Assembly (NCBI GenBank): GCA_018268355.1
Contig: JAFDWR010000002.1
Span: 124,001-188,000 of the forward strand
Reading direction: 5' to 3'
Length of the DNA: 64,000 nucleotides
Source of the DNA: Armatimonadota bacterium
GTDB taxonomy: Bacteria > Armatimonadota > Fimbriimonadia > Fimbriimonadales > Fimbriimonadaceae
This document shows, piece by piece, positions 33,608 through 42,238 of this stretch. Numbering within the stretch: position 1 is the stretch's first letter; each line of letters starts with the position of its first letter. The notes beneath the pieces were generated by a model, which searched no databases, was not told the origin of the DNA, and saw only the letters and a program-made list of their open reading frames with translations. Both the position numbers and the translations under genes were made by a program.

Positions 33608-35698
33608 TCACCAGCCCTTCGGCGTCCACATCGGCCAGGCCGCACACTTCCCTGCCGCGTCCTCGCTCACCTTCGCGCCCCACGCCCTGAAGTAGGGGGC
33701 AAAGTTGCGCTTCAACAGTGTGGAGAGTCGCACACAAAGCTCGTCCTGCTTCTCCTGCTCGTTCCGAGGCTGAGGGCCCGATTCGAACCCACGGAAGATC
33801 GTCGTGAAGGCCGACCACCCGAACTCCCGCTGAATCGCAGCGAGCATCGTGAGTCCGTACCAAGGGTCCTTGTCAAAGTATCGCTCCGCGCCCGGCTTGC
33901 TGCGGACGAGGTCGAGCCGCTTCTGGCGTTCGGCCTCATTCATCGCGCCGTGGGCGGTCGATTTGTCCCCGTTGATGACCTCCGCACCATAGAGGCTGAA
34001 GAGGTTGTTCGTCGTCTCGCCCCATCCGCTCCAGGTCCAAGCGGACTTCTGGAAGTTGTGGCCCATCTCGTGATAGAAGCCCCAAAGCGGCCCACCCGAA
34101 TTGCCTCGGAGGACCTTTACATCCACGAACCGGGCACTGACGTCCTCCCACGTCATGATCGGGTAACCCGCGTGCATGTAGCCCGCCACGATCTGCCGGT
34201 CAACCTGATAACGTTGGTCGCCCCGGCCGTGCGGCACCGCGTAGAGGTCTTCGCAGTGGCGCACGACCTCATCCCAGTAGTCCGCGACCGCTTGCGGGTC
34301 GTCGAGGGTGCGGAGCACGTCGCTCGGAACGCTGACCACGCAATACTTGCCCGCGATTTCGCCCCAAGGCGCGGGGGCTTGGCGGCGGCGCGACCAATCG
34401 GAACGCGGCGTCACTCCAGCCTCAAAAACAGGGGCCTCGACCGATCCCGCGATCTTCACTTCGGCGGCAGGGACCGAGCCATCCGCCACAAGGTAGATCA
34501 GCCCTCCGAACGGATTGGCAACCTCAATGGACCGGCCTTCAATCGGCTTTTCGAGGGTGATGCTTGGCCATCGCTCCCACTTCTCGAGGTCCCAGTTGTC
34601 GTCGCGGTGTCCGCCGATCCGGGCTCGAACGCCCTTTCCTTCCCAGCTTGCGGGAATCTCGATGCGGACGACCTCACCGGGCGCGGCATAGCGTCCGGTG
34701 CTCATCCATCGTCGGGGGTTGGTCCCCACCTTCACGACCACGGTCTCGCGCTTCGCCTGGGCGGGGACCGCGCCGGGGAAGGTTGCCGCCGCGGGGTGGG
34801 CCTTCACCTTGTTCGGGGCCTGGCTGCGCCACATCGCATCGAACTGGCGAGCGGCGAGGCGAGCAAGGGGCTCCGAGCGGGTGGTCGGCTTCTCCTTTGT
34901 GGGGTTCACGTCGCCCGCGACGGGAATTGCCGCTTCCAGCTGCTTTCGGAACCCCGAGGCGAGGCTCAGCGAGTTGAACGCATCTTCTAGCGACGACGAG
35001 GCGGCGAGGAGGTCGGCCCCGCTCAGCGATCCCGCCTTCAGCATCCGCAGGGCGTCCCCGGCGTGGTCCGCCGCGACGGGGGTGCGAATCTTCCACTTCC
35101 CGCGGCCATCGCCATCGACGGTGCCGAGCCCGAGCGCGACGCCCATCGGGGCGACGACCTGCTGGGCCGACATGTCGAATTCAAACTTCTTGCCGGGGTT
35201 CAGCTGGGCCCAACCCCATCCCGGTCCGGAGACGATCAGCCCGCCGCCTGCCTTCACGTAGGCTCGCACCTTCTCCACCTCGTCGGGTCGATTGTCGAGG
35301 GTGCCCATGCCCAGGTTCAGCACCGCGACGCCCTCCAGGCTGTCACCCGGGCGCCAGTCCTTGTACTCGAGTCCGGTGGCGGCGGAGGTCGGGAAGCGGC
35401 CACCCGCGACCACTTTGCCACCGTTGCCGACCCAAAGAATCAGCCGATCGGCGACGGCCTGGTTGCCCGGATTGGAGAGCAACGCACCGTGGCCACAGAC
35501 GATCACGCGCCCTTTTCCGTAAGTCGCGGCGGCAAGGATCGGCCGGTTCTGGCTCCCATCTTTGGCGCAGGCGAGGACCGTCGCCTCGGGCCCGAACGCG
35601 ATGACGGTGCCGGGGAGGGCGCCGGGCGCAGAGAGGGGGACGGCATCGGGAACGGCGGGAAAGACGCGCTGACCGAGAAGGCAAATCGCGAGAAACAT
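33608..35698 (-). CDS. M60-like (gluzincin/enhancin-type) secreted metalloprotease
   Basis: 696 aa. The N-terminus is a short hydrophobic stretch of signal-peptide type. Residues 20-230 form a glutamine-amidotransferase-like/ThuA-type beta-alpha fold (GKGRVIVCGHGALLSN, KAGGGLIVSGPGWGWAQ). The zinc site HEMGH (543-547) is followed by Glu561, the HExxH...E spacing of M60 peptidases, which cut mucin-like O-glycoproteins in studied cases. Substrate here unknown. Single gene. Confidence 0.85.
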   Translation of the reverse strand: MFLAICLLGQRVFPAVPDAVPLSAPGALPGTVIAFGPEATVLACAKDGSQNRPILAAATYGKGRVIVCGHGALLSNPGNQAVADRLILWVGNGGKVVAGGRFPTSAATGLEYKDWRPGDSLEGVAVLNLGMGTLDNRPDEVEKVRAYVKAGGGLIVSGPGWGWAQLNPGKKFEFDMSAQQVVAPMGVALGLGTVDGDGRGKWKIRTPVAADHAGDALRMLKAGSLSGADLLAASSSLEDAFNSLSLASGFRKQLEAAIPVAGDVNPTKEKPTTRSEPLARLAARQFDAMWRSQAPNKVKAHPAAATFPGAVPAQAKRETVVVKVGTNPRRWMSTGRYAAPGEVVRIEIPASWEGKGVRARIGGHRDDNWDLEKWERWPSITLEKPIEGRSIEVANPFGGLIYLVADGSVPAAEVKIAGSVEAPVFEAGVTPRSDWSRRRQAPAPWGEIAGKYCVVSVPSDVLRTLDDPQAVADYWDEVVRHCEDLYAVPHGRGDQRYQVDRQIVAGYMHAGYPIMTWEDVSARFVDVKVLRGNSGGPLWGFYHEMGHNFQKSAWTWSGWGETTNNLFSLYGAEVINGDKSTAHGAMNEAERQKRLDLVRSKPGAERYFDKDPWYGLTMLAAIQREFGWSAFTTIFRGFESGPQPRNEQEKQDELCVRLSTLLKRNFAPYFRAWGAKVSEDAAGKCAAWPMWTPKGW

Positions 35699-35850
35699 GC
35701 TGTTAGTTTAGAGGCTTTGCGCGGGTTGGATGGTTCGAGTTCTTTTGAATCGACTTTCGGCGAGGAAAATGCTCCCGCCCGCCCTGCTCGGCCATCGTGG
35801 CCTCGCCCCCCCATTGGATGCGGACCATCCAGGCCCGCATCACCGACCAA

Positions 35851-36936
35851 CTACTCGCGCTCGAACCAGCCAGGCACCGCGTCGATCTTCGCCGCCAAAC
35901 CCGCCGGTAACACGCATGTCTCACGGTGGCCCTGCGATGGCACCTTCAGACGAGGCTCACGACCCCCGCGCAGGCATGCCACCCAATCCGGCTCGCTGAT
36001 CGCCGCTCGGCCGACCGCGACCAGATCCAGTCCATGCGCAAGAGCGGCATCCACATCCGCCGCCGTCTTCACCCCACCCGCCGCCATCAGCGGCAGCCGA
36101 CCGCCGAGGTGCCGAACCAGCCGGTCGATCACTGCCTCGTCGCCGTCGCCACGAAGCGACTTCTGGTCAATCTTCCCTAGCGAAACATGCAGAAAATCGA
36201 GGCTCCGCGCGCAAAGGGCGTCGATCAGGCGCTCGGTGCGAGGGAGATCGATGCCCCCTGGCTCGGCCTCCTCGGGCGAGAACCGGTAGCCGACCACGAA
36301 GGTCGGCCCCACCGCCGCGCGGACCGCATCGACGACGGCGAGCGGGAACGCAAACCCATCCGGCCCCCATTCGTCTTGCCGCAGGTTGGTCGCGGGACTC
36401 ACGAACTGCTGGAGCAGGTAGGTGTTCGCGCCGTGGATCTCGACACCATCAAAACCTGCCTGCTTGGCCCGGCGAGCGGCGTCACCAAAGGACTGAATGA
36501 CTTCATGAATTTCCTCTTCGGTCATCGGCGAAGGGGTTTCTGCGGTTGGACGGTCGGCCTTCACGTCGCTCGCGGAAAGCACCTTTCCACACAGGCGAGA
36601 AGGGGCCATCCGGCCGCCGTGGTGAATCTGGAGTACCGCCATCGAACCGCCATCGTGAATTGCCTGGGCGGCCGCGGCGAGCGAGTCGAGCTTGTCATCC
36701 GCATCCGCTCCCCATTGCCCGTCAAACGCCTTGCCGGTCGGGTGGACATAGCAAGCGGCGGTGATGATCATTCCAAAGCCGGTTTGGGCGCGGTGCCGAA
36801 GGTAGTCAAGCTCGTCGTCGGCAATCGTCCCGTCGTCGTGGCTCGAATAGGTGGTCATTGGCGCAAGGACGAGCCGATTTGGCACCTGCATCGGAACCCC
36901 AGCGGCGGGCGAACCAAGTGAAAAGGGAGCGAACAT
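35851..36936 (-). CDS. Old yellow enzyme family NADH:flavin oxidoreductase
   Basis: 361 aa. The FMN barrel motifs are present: PNRLVLAPMTTYSS, LQIHHGGRMA with the substrate His pair, FDGVEIHGANTYLLQQFVSP, and the C-terminal VGRAAISEPDW phosphate site. It reduces electron-poor alkenes in known cases. Start at ATG 36936; the frame is open to 37020, but that stretch lacks family features. It is divergent from feoA. Confidence 0.88.
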   Translation of the reverse strand: MFAPFSLGSPAAGVPMQVPNRLVLAPMTTYSSHDDGTIADDELDYLRHRAQTGFGMIITAACYVHPTGKAFDGQWGADADDKLDSLAAAAQAIHDGGSMAVLQIHHGGRMAPSRLCGKVLSASDVKADRPTAETPSPMTEEEIHEVIQSFGDAARRAKQAGFDGVEIHGANTYLLQQFVSPATNLRQDEWGPDGFAFPLAVVDAVRAAVGPTFVVGYRFSPEEAEPGGIDLPRTERLIDALCARSLDFLHVSLGKIDQKSLRGDGDEAVIDRLVRHLGGRLPLMAAGGVKTAADVDAALAHGLDLVAVGRAAISEPDWVACLRGGREPRLKVPSQGHRETCVLPAGLAAKIDAVPGWFERE

Positions 36937-37081
36937 CACGTCCCATCCTACGTCCTGATGTCGTAGGAAATCATGACTTGAAAGGATTCCGCTGGTCGCC
37001 CATGCTGAAAACATGGCCAAACCGACGGTCTACGAAGGGTCCGCGCAACCAATCCATACTTTTTTGGGTAGATTGAAAGGG

Positions 37082-37330
37082 ATGACCAAGATGGCAGCAC
37101 CGATCACCGCTATGTCTCACCTCAAGCGAGGGATGCATGCGCGAATCGTGGCCATGCGAGAGTGCCCGTGCGAGCTCCAGCGCTTCGCCGAGATGGGCCT
37201 CACCGAGGGTGTCGAGTTTCATGTGGTGAAAGTCGCTCCTTTCGGCGATCCGGTCGAGATTGAAGTTCGCGGTTATCGACTCTGCCTTCGACGGAAGGAA
37301 GCCTCGTGTTTCGAGGTTGAAGTCCTCTAA
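37082..37330 (+). CDS. feoA: Ferrous iron transport protein A
   Basis: 82 aa from ATG 37082 behind AAAGGG. SH3-like FeoA fold: MRECPCELQRFAEMGLTEGVEF, VKVAPFGDPVEIEVRGYRLCLRRKEA. FeoA assists the FeoB channel. It is directly followed by feoB with no gap, so they are co-translated. The CPC motif in the first strand is not a family hallmark. Confidence 0.9.
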   Translation: MTKMAAPITAMSHLKRGMHARIVAMRECPCELQRFAEMGLTEGVEFHVVKVAPFGDPVEIEVRGYRLCLRRKEASCFEVEVL

Positions 37331-39454
37331 TTGAGCCGCCCGCTTGTCGCCATTGTCGGCAACCCCAACGCGGGTAAAACCAGCCTTTTTAACTCCCTCA
37401 CAGGCTCCCACCAGAAGGTCGGCAACTATCCCGGCGTGACCGTTGAGAAGGCGGAAGGCGTCTGCCGCCTTGAGTCGATGACGGTCGACATGGTCGACGT
37501 TCCTGGCCTATATTCGATGAACCCGGTTTCGGAAGACGAGCGGGTCGCCGCGCGCGTCGTCCACGGCAACCTGGAAGGCGAGCAAGAACCCGACCTCCTT
37601 GTTTGCGTCATCGACGCCAGCGCGCTCGAACGTAACCTCTTTCTCTTCACTCAAATGGCCGAGGTGCAGCGCCCCACCCTGGTCGCTTTGACGATGGTCG
37701 ACCGGCTGGAATCGAAGGGCCTTTCGGTTGACGTGCCCAAGCTTTCCAATCTGCTCGGCACCGAGGTGGTGGTTGTCGAGGGCCACAAGTCGCGCGGACT
37801 CGAAGACCTCAAGCAGGCGATCCAGCGCAACCTCGAGGAGCCAAAAATCCCCTCCGAGGTCGCGCCGCTGCCGACTGCGCTGGAGGCCAAGGTTTCATCG
37901 CTCCGCGAAAGCCTGCAACGTTCGGGCATGGACGTTTTGCGCAGCGAGGTCCGCCACACCCTGCTGCTCACCGAACCCGAGTTCGTCGCCACGATTGCGG
38001 CTTATCCGAGCTTGAACGACGAGTTTCGCGCCGCCCGGAAGGAGCTGGAGAGCCTCGGCATCGCCCGCCCGGCGGTGGAATCAAAAGCACGCTATGACTG
38101 GGCGGAGATGGTCAAGCGGGCGACGATCCGCGAAGAGGGCCCGCGAACGAAGAGTCTCACCGACCGGATCGACGGCGTCCTCACCAACCGGGTCTTTGGG
38201 TTCGGCGTTTTTGTCGGCGTCATGTACGTCGTCTTCCTGAGCATCTACACCTTCTCAAAGCCGCTCATGGAGTGGATCGACAACGGTTTTGGCGCGATCA
38301 GCGGCTGGGTTGAGCCTAAGCTCGCCGGGGTGCCGATGCTGCAGTCGATGGTGGTTGACGGCCTGATCAAGGGCGTGGGCAGCGTGATGGTGTTCCTGCC
38401 TCAGATCCTGATTCTGTTCTTCTTTATCGCGGTGCTCGAGGGCACCGGGTACCTTGCGCGCGCGGCGTTCCTCATGGACCGGCTGCTCGGATGGTGCGGA
38501 CTCAACGGCCGCGCGTTTATTCCGCTGTTGAGCTCGTTCGCGTGTGCAATTCCGGGCATCATGGCGGCGCGGGTCATGCCCGACCAGAAGTCACGCCTCG
38601 CGACGATCCTCGTTGCACCGCTCATGTCGTGTTCGGCCCGACTCCCGGTCTATCTGGTCATCATCTCCACCTTCATCGAGCCGCAATTTGGCGCCCTTTG
38701 GGCCGGGGTCGCGCTGTTTGCGATGCACCTCATTGGCCTCGTGCTCGCGATCCCGATCATCTGGTTCTTGAACCGAAAGATCCTCAAGGGCCGCCGACTT
38801 CCCTTCCTTCTGGAGCTACCGCCGTACCAATGGCCGCGGCTCAAGGACATCTGGATGACGATGTGGTTCCGGGGCAAGGTGTTTGTCCAAACCGCAGGAA
38901 CGATCATCGTGGTGATGTCGATCTTCATTTGGGCGGCCACCTATTTCCCGCGGCTCAGCCCCGCCGCCGAGGCCAAAATCCGCGCCACCGTCCCCGCCGA
39001 ACAAGCCGATGCCCGCGTGCAATACGCCCAACTTGAACAGTCCGCCCTCGGACGCTTCGGCAAGGCGATTGAGCCGGTGTTTGTGCCCGCCGGGTTTGAC
39101 TGGCGAATCACGACTTCGATCCTCGCCGCCTTCCCCGCCCGCGAGGTCGTGGTTCCTTCAATGGGCATCGTGTTCTCGCTTGGAAAGGACGTGGAGGGCG
39201 AGGATTCCAAGCTCCATTCTGCCTTACGCAAGGCAACCTGGCCCGATGGCCGCCCGCTCTTCACGCCGTGGGTTGGCGTCGGGCTGATGGTGTTCTTTGC
39301 GCTTTGCTGCCAATGCACGTCCACGCTTGCGACGATCAAGAGAGAGACCAACACGTGGAAATGGCCCACCTTTGTGTTCGTTTACATGACGATCCTGGCC
39401 TACGTTTTTGCGGTGGGCATCCACCAGCTCGCCCGATGGCTCGGAAAAGCCTGA
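37331..39454 (+). CDS. feoB: Ferrous iron transporter B
   Basis: 707 aa from a TTG directly after the feoA stop. N-terminal G-domain: G1 GNPNAGKTS (10-18), G3 DVPG (56-59). The G4 motif, normally NxxD, reads TMVD (121-124), so guanine specificity may differ. A C-terminal region of about eight to ten membrane segments follows, with the Gate motifs (SSFACAIPG; CSARLPVYLV) and Cys near the end (CCQCTSTL). It imports Fe2+. No feoC. Confidence 0.93.
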   Translation: MSRPLVAIVGNPNAGKTSLFNSLTGSHQKVGNYPGVTVEKAEGVCRLESMTVDMVDVPGLYSMNPVSEDERVAARVVHGNLEGEQEPDLLVCVIDASALERNLFLFTQMAEVQRPTLVALTMVDRLESKGLSVDVPKLSNLLGTEVVVVEGHKSRGLEDLKQAIQRNLEEPKIPSEVAPLPTALEAKVSSLRESLQRSGMDVLRSEVRHTLLLTEPEFVATIAAYPSLNDEFRAARKELESLGIARPAVESKARYDWAEMVKRATIREEGPRTKSLTDRIDGVLTNRVFGFGVFVGVMYVVFLSIYTFSKPLMEWIDNGFGAISGWVEPKLAGVPMLQSMVVDGLIKGVGSVMVFLPQILILFFFIAVLEGTGYLARAAFLMDRLLGWCGLNGRAFIPLLSSFACAIPGIMAARVMPDQKSRLATILVAPLMSCSARLPVYLVIISTFIEPQFGALWAGVALFAMHLIGLVLAIPIIWFLNRKILKGRRLPFLLELPPYQWPRLKDIWMTMWFRGKVFVQTAGTIIVVMSIFIWAATYFPRLSPAAEAKIRATVPAEQADARVQYAQLEQSALGRFGKAIEPVFVPAGFDWRITTSILAAFPAREVVVPSMGIVFSLGKDVEGEDSKLHSALRKATWPDGRPLFTPWVGVGLMVFFALCCQCTSTLATIKRETNTWKWPTFVFVYMTILAYVFAVGIHQLARWLGKA

Positions 39455-39575
39455 GATTTTTTACAGGGGTTGTCACAAACTGGTCGCCTCGTGCTGATAG
39501 AGAGGTGGCTGTGCACTAAAGACTTCCAAGGCAACAAAGGACGCAACCCAAGAGGCACAACCTCTCCTCTCCTTC

Positions 39576-39606
39576 AACCCCCCGGCAACACGGGGGTTCT
39601 TTTTTT
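39576..39606 (+). terminator. Intrinsic terminator downstream of feoB
   Basis: Stem AACCCCC (39576-39582) with GGGGGTT (39592-39598), 9-base loop, then CTTTTTTT. It lies 121 bp after the feoB stop, far enough that the space may hold a small RNA. Confidence 0.88.
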
Positions 39607-39607
39607 G

Positions 39608-40240
39608 TCAGCCTTCCTCCTTCGCGACGCAAAGTCCAAACATCACCGACCAGGCACAAAGGGCCAGCACGAGGAGACCGAAGCTCTTGACGTTTAGGAC
39701 ATTCACCCCGAAGGCGATTGCTGTCGCCGAGGTGACAGACACGATCCCGCCGAACCAGCCGGTGACGCGGGTGAGCTTCTTGCCCTTGAATAGCTCGGAG
39801 GAGACGGTGGCGATCATCGCCATCGCGGCGAGCAGGAACACCTTGTCGAGGGTGCGATTGAAGGCAAAGAAGGCGTGAATCATCGAATCCGCAGCGGTGA
39901 GGTCGGTGCCGTTTTCAGTCGCCCGGACCGCGATGCTGGGCACGACAAATCCGTTGATCGTGCCCGCGAAGAAGGCGGCGATCATGCTCATGCCGCCGGT
40001 GACCTGAGCCATCAAGCGCACCGGCTCAGACTTCAGCTTTACCGCAAGCGAGGCGAAGAGACCAAAGGTCCAAAGGCCGATCAGGGCAAGGGCGACGCCG
40101 TGCATCGTGTTCATTGGGCCCGCCATCTTTGCGATCTTCTCGATGGACCCGCCCACGGGATGCATCGCGACCGCCAGGATCGAAAGAACGCTTCCGAGCA
40201 CGAGCGACCAACCAGCGAGACGAGGGGAAAGGGTTGTCAT
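39608..40240 (-). CDS. Four- to six-span membrane protein under TetR control
   Basis: 210 aa from ATG 40240. Hydrophobic segments at about 9-27, 45-66, 79-100, 135-152, 160-180 and 185-205, of the DUF4386-like type. Family uncertain. It is divergent from a TetR gene across a palindromic operator, so it is probably the regulator's main target and is induced by a small ligand. Confidence 0.8.
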   Translation of the reverse strand: MTTLSPRLAGWSLVLGSVLSILAVAMHPVGGSIEKIAKMAGPMNTMHGVALALIGLWTFGLFASLAVKLKSEPVRLMAQVTGGMSMIAAFFAGTINGFVVPSIAVRATENGTDLTAADSMIHAFFAFNRTLDKVFLLAAMAMIATVSSELFKGKKLTRVTGWFGGIVSVTSATAIAFGVNVLNVKSFGLLVLALCAWSVMFGLCVAKEEG

Positions 40241-40271
40241 GCGGCGATTCTCCCCTCGTGCCGCCCCTAAC

Positions 40272-40302
40272 AACTATACAAATCGCCCTTGACTGTATAG
40301 TT
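40272..40302. promoter_or_regulatory. Palindromic TetR operator with divergent overlapping promoters
   Basis: AACTATACA (40272-40280) and TGTATAGTT (40294-40302) are perfect inverted arms 13 bp apart. Each arm contains TATAGT, a -10 hexamer reading outward: plus strand at 40296-40301, minus strand at 40273-40278. Seven bases after the plus -10 comes ATG 40309, so the TetR mRNA would be leaderless. The two -10 boxes are 17 bp apart. A dimer here would shut off both genes. Confidence 0.65.
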
Positions 40303-40308
40303 CAGATT

Positions 40309-40881
40309 ATGAATCGTGAGATTTACGGTGCCCATCCCCGGCTCAGGCTCCGCCGCGCGCTCATCCAGACCGCGACGGAGGTGAGGTTCGATGCGATCAC
40401 CGTCCAACAGGTGCTGGACCGCGCGGACGTCTCAAGAGGGACGTTTTATGCGCACTACCGGAACCTCGATGACCTGTTTCTCGGGTGTTTGCAAGACCTC
40501 ACGGACTACCTGCTCGGCGAGTGGCGGAAGGCGCTGCTTCGGAGGATTACGCACCACGGCGAACTCGGATTTATGCGCCCCATGCTCGCCCACGTGATCT
40601 CCCACCGCTGGCTGTGGGATGCGCTGCGTGGCACGCGGGCGGAAGCGATTCTGCTGGAGAGATTGGATTGGCTACTCCGGCGGTGGGTGAGCCAAGACAT
40701 GCGGCGGCTGGGCCGTCCGGTCCATGGTGTGGAATTGGCTACGCTGGTCGGCGGTTTGAAGTCGCTCGTGGTCTTCGCGGGAATCGGTCCGGAGCCGGTG
40801 GAGCTGAGCGATGCGGTAAGGGTCGTCCAGGGTCTCGCGCGACAATTTGGCGGGCCATGGATGCCCGCCGTGCCAAAATAG
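40309..40881 (+). CDS. TetR/AcrR family transcriptional regulator
   Basis: 190 aa. N-terminal helix-turn-helix: RLRLRRALIQTATEV...ITVQQVLDRADVSRGTFYAHYRNLDDLFLGC. The C-terminal ligand domain is diverse. Start at ATG 40309 gives a normal N-terminus just after the operator. It probably represses itself and the divergent membrane protein gene. The trhO gene starts 7 bp after its stop. Confidence 0.9.
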   Translation: MNREIYGAHPRLRLRRALIQTATEVRFDAITVQQVLDRADVSRGTFYAHYRNLDDLFLGCLQDLTDYLLGEWRKALLRRITHHGELGFMRPMLAHVISHRWLWDALRGTRAEAILLERLDWLLRRWVSQDMRRLGRPVHGVELATLVGGLKSLVVFAGIGPEPVELSDAVRVVQGLARQFGGPWMPAVPK

Positions 40882-40888
40882 GCCAGTG

Positions 40889-41809
40889 ATGGATGCGGTT
40901 CAACCCCAATCGGAGGCCCCGGCGATGCCGTGGCATGTGACCGCGTTCTACCGGTTCCAGCCCTTCAATGAGGCCGACCTCCCTGCGATGAAGGAGCGAC
41001 TCCGCGAGGTCATGGAGGCTTCGGGCGTGCTTGGGTTGGTGATCCTTGCTCCGGAGGGCTTCAACGGGACCGTCGCCGGACCCACTGACGGGATCGAAGC
41101 GTTAAAGGCGTTTGTGCAAAGCTGGGTGGAGGATGCGCCGGTCCGGTTCAAGGATTCGTTCTCGAACGAAGCGCCGTTCCACCGCGTGAGCATTGACCTT
41201 CGCAAGGAGATCGTGGGTCTCAAGCGCACCGACCTCGCCCCCGAGGCGGAAGACAACCGCCACCTTTCGCCGGCCGAGTGGCACGCGATGCTCCTGAGCG
41301 ACGAGCCAAAGATCATCATCGACACCCGCAACGACTACGAGACTAAGATTGGCAAGTTCCGAGGCGCGATCGACCCAGGGATCAAGAAGTTCTCCGATTG
41401 GAAGACCTACCTCCAGTCGACCGACCTCCCCAAAGACATCCCGGTGATGATCTATTGCACGGGCGGGATCCGGTGCGAAAAGGCGATCTTGGAGATGGAC
41501 GAGGAGGGCTTCCAGCGCGTGGTTCAGCTTCGCGATGGCATTCTCGGCTACCTCGCGGAGTATCCCGACGGCGAGTATGAGGGTGAGTGTTACGTCTTTG
41601 ATGATCGGACGGCGGTGGACGCCCACCTCCAACCTTCCGCGCTGTATTCGACGTGCCCGGGCTGCGGGCTCGCGGGTGACCGGGCCTACACCTGCGAGTG
41701 GTGCGGCGACGAATTCAAGGTTTGCGCCGAGTGTGAGCCGAAGTGGAAGCGGCACTGTTCGAAGACGTGCCGCGACCGCGTGTTGCGACGCGATCGGAAG
41801 AAGGCTTGA
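40889..41809 (+). CDS. trhO: tRNA uridine(34) hydroxylase TrhO (rhodanese family)
   Basis: 306 aa. An N-terminal acylphosphatase-like domain (VTAFYRFQPF...GFNGTVAGPTDGI) and a rhodanese domain with catalytic Cys in YCTGGIRCEKA are the YceA/TrhO layout. The C-terminus has a Cys-rich zinc stretch (CPGC, CEWC, CAEC, HCSKTC). It makes the 5-hydroxyuridine of wobble position 34 in tRNA. ATG 40889 is used; ATG 40925 is also possible. Just after the tetR gene, but the functions are not related. Confidence 0.9.
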   Translation: MDAVQPQSEAPAMPWHVTAFYRFQPFNEADLPAMKERLREVMEASGVLGLVILAPEGFNGTVAGPTDGIEALKAFVQSWVEDAPVRFKDSFSNEAPFHRVSIDLRKEIVGLKRTDLAPEAEDNRHLSPAEWHAMLLSDEPKIIIDTRNDYETKIGKFRGAIDPGIKKFSDWKTYLQSTDLPKDIPVMIYCTGGIRCEKAILEMDEEGFQRVVQLRDGILGYLAEYPDGEYEGECYVFDDRTAVDAHLQPSALYSTCPGCGLAGDRAYTCEWCGDEFKVCAECEPKWKRHCSKTCRDRVLRRDRKKA

Positions 41810-42238
41810 CGTCGGTCTCTGCGCTTAACAGCGCGTGCTGTAGGGCCGGTCACCCCCCTGTCTCCGCCCGCGCCTCGCCCTCGTCGCTTCGCTCCTTCGC
41901 CCAGAGACAGGGGGATAGGGCGGCCGCCCTCGACTCCGAGCTGGTCGTGAGTCCAAGAATGAGCATGGTCAGAACCAAGGTCGGCTCCCGTTTCCCCAGC
42001 CTCGAGGGCGGAACAGTCCCCTTGGTCACCCTATCGTCAGCGAGCGGGCGGGTGTCGACTGCGATTGGTTCATCAGACGCCGATCGAGGGCGAACCGGTC
42101 CTAGGCTCCTATTGTCGCCCGCGCGTGATGGGGTGCCGGCTGCGATTGAATCGGCAGACGCCGACCGAGGGCGGAGCCGAGCGCAGCGAGGCGAGGGATT
42201 GGCCTCGGGCGAGGTCGGCGTCAAGTAACCTTCACCCC
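41810..42238. repeat. Repeat-bearing intergenic region
   Basis: No gene seen in 429 bp. It holds (i) a hairpin element 41854-41914 with 11-bp perfect arms (CCCCCTGTCTC/GAGACAGGGGG), nearly identical in sequence and loop to 44344-44403; and (ii) two 33-bp direct copies at 42060-42092 and 42141-42173 (five mismatches, 81 bp apart). The end carries a GGCGGAGCCGAGCG motif also seen near 48825. Short open frames here lack domain features. Confidence 0.75.

Noticed and set aside
33770-33800. T-loop-like sequence of a tRNA on the minus strand
   Set aside because: It lies inside the M60-like coding region, with no acceptor or anticodon stem around it.
39490-39600. Leader peptide after feoB
   Set aside because: The frame runs into the terminator and the downstream gene is on the other strand, so there is nothing to attenuate.
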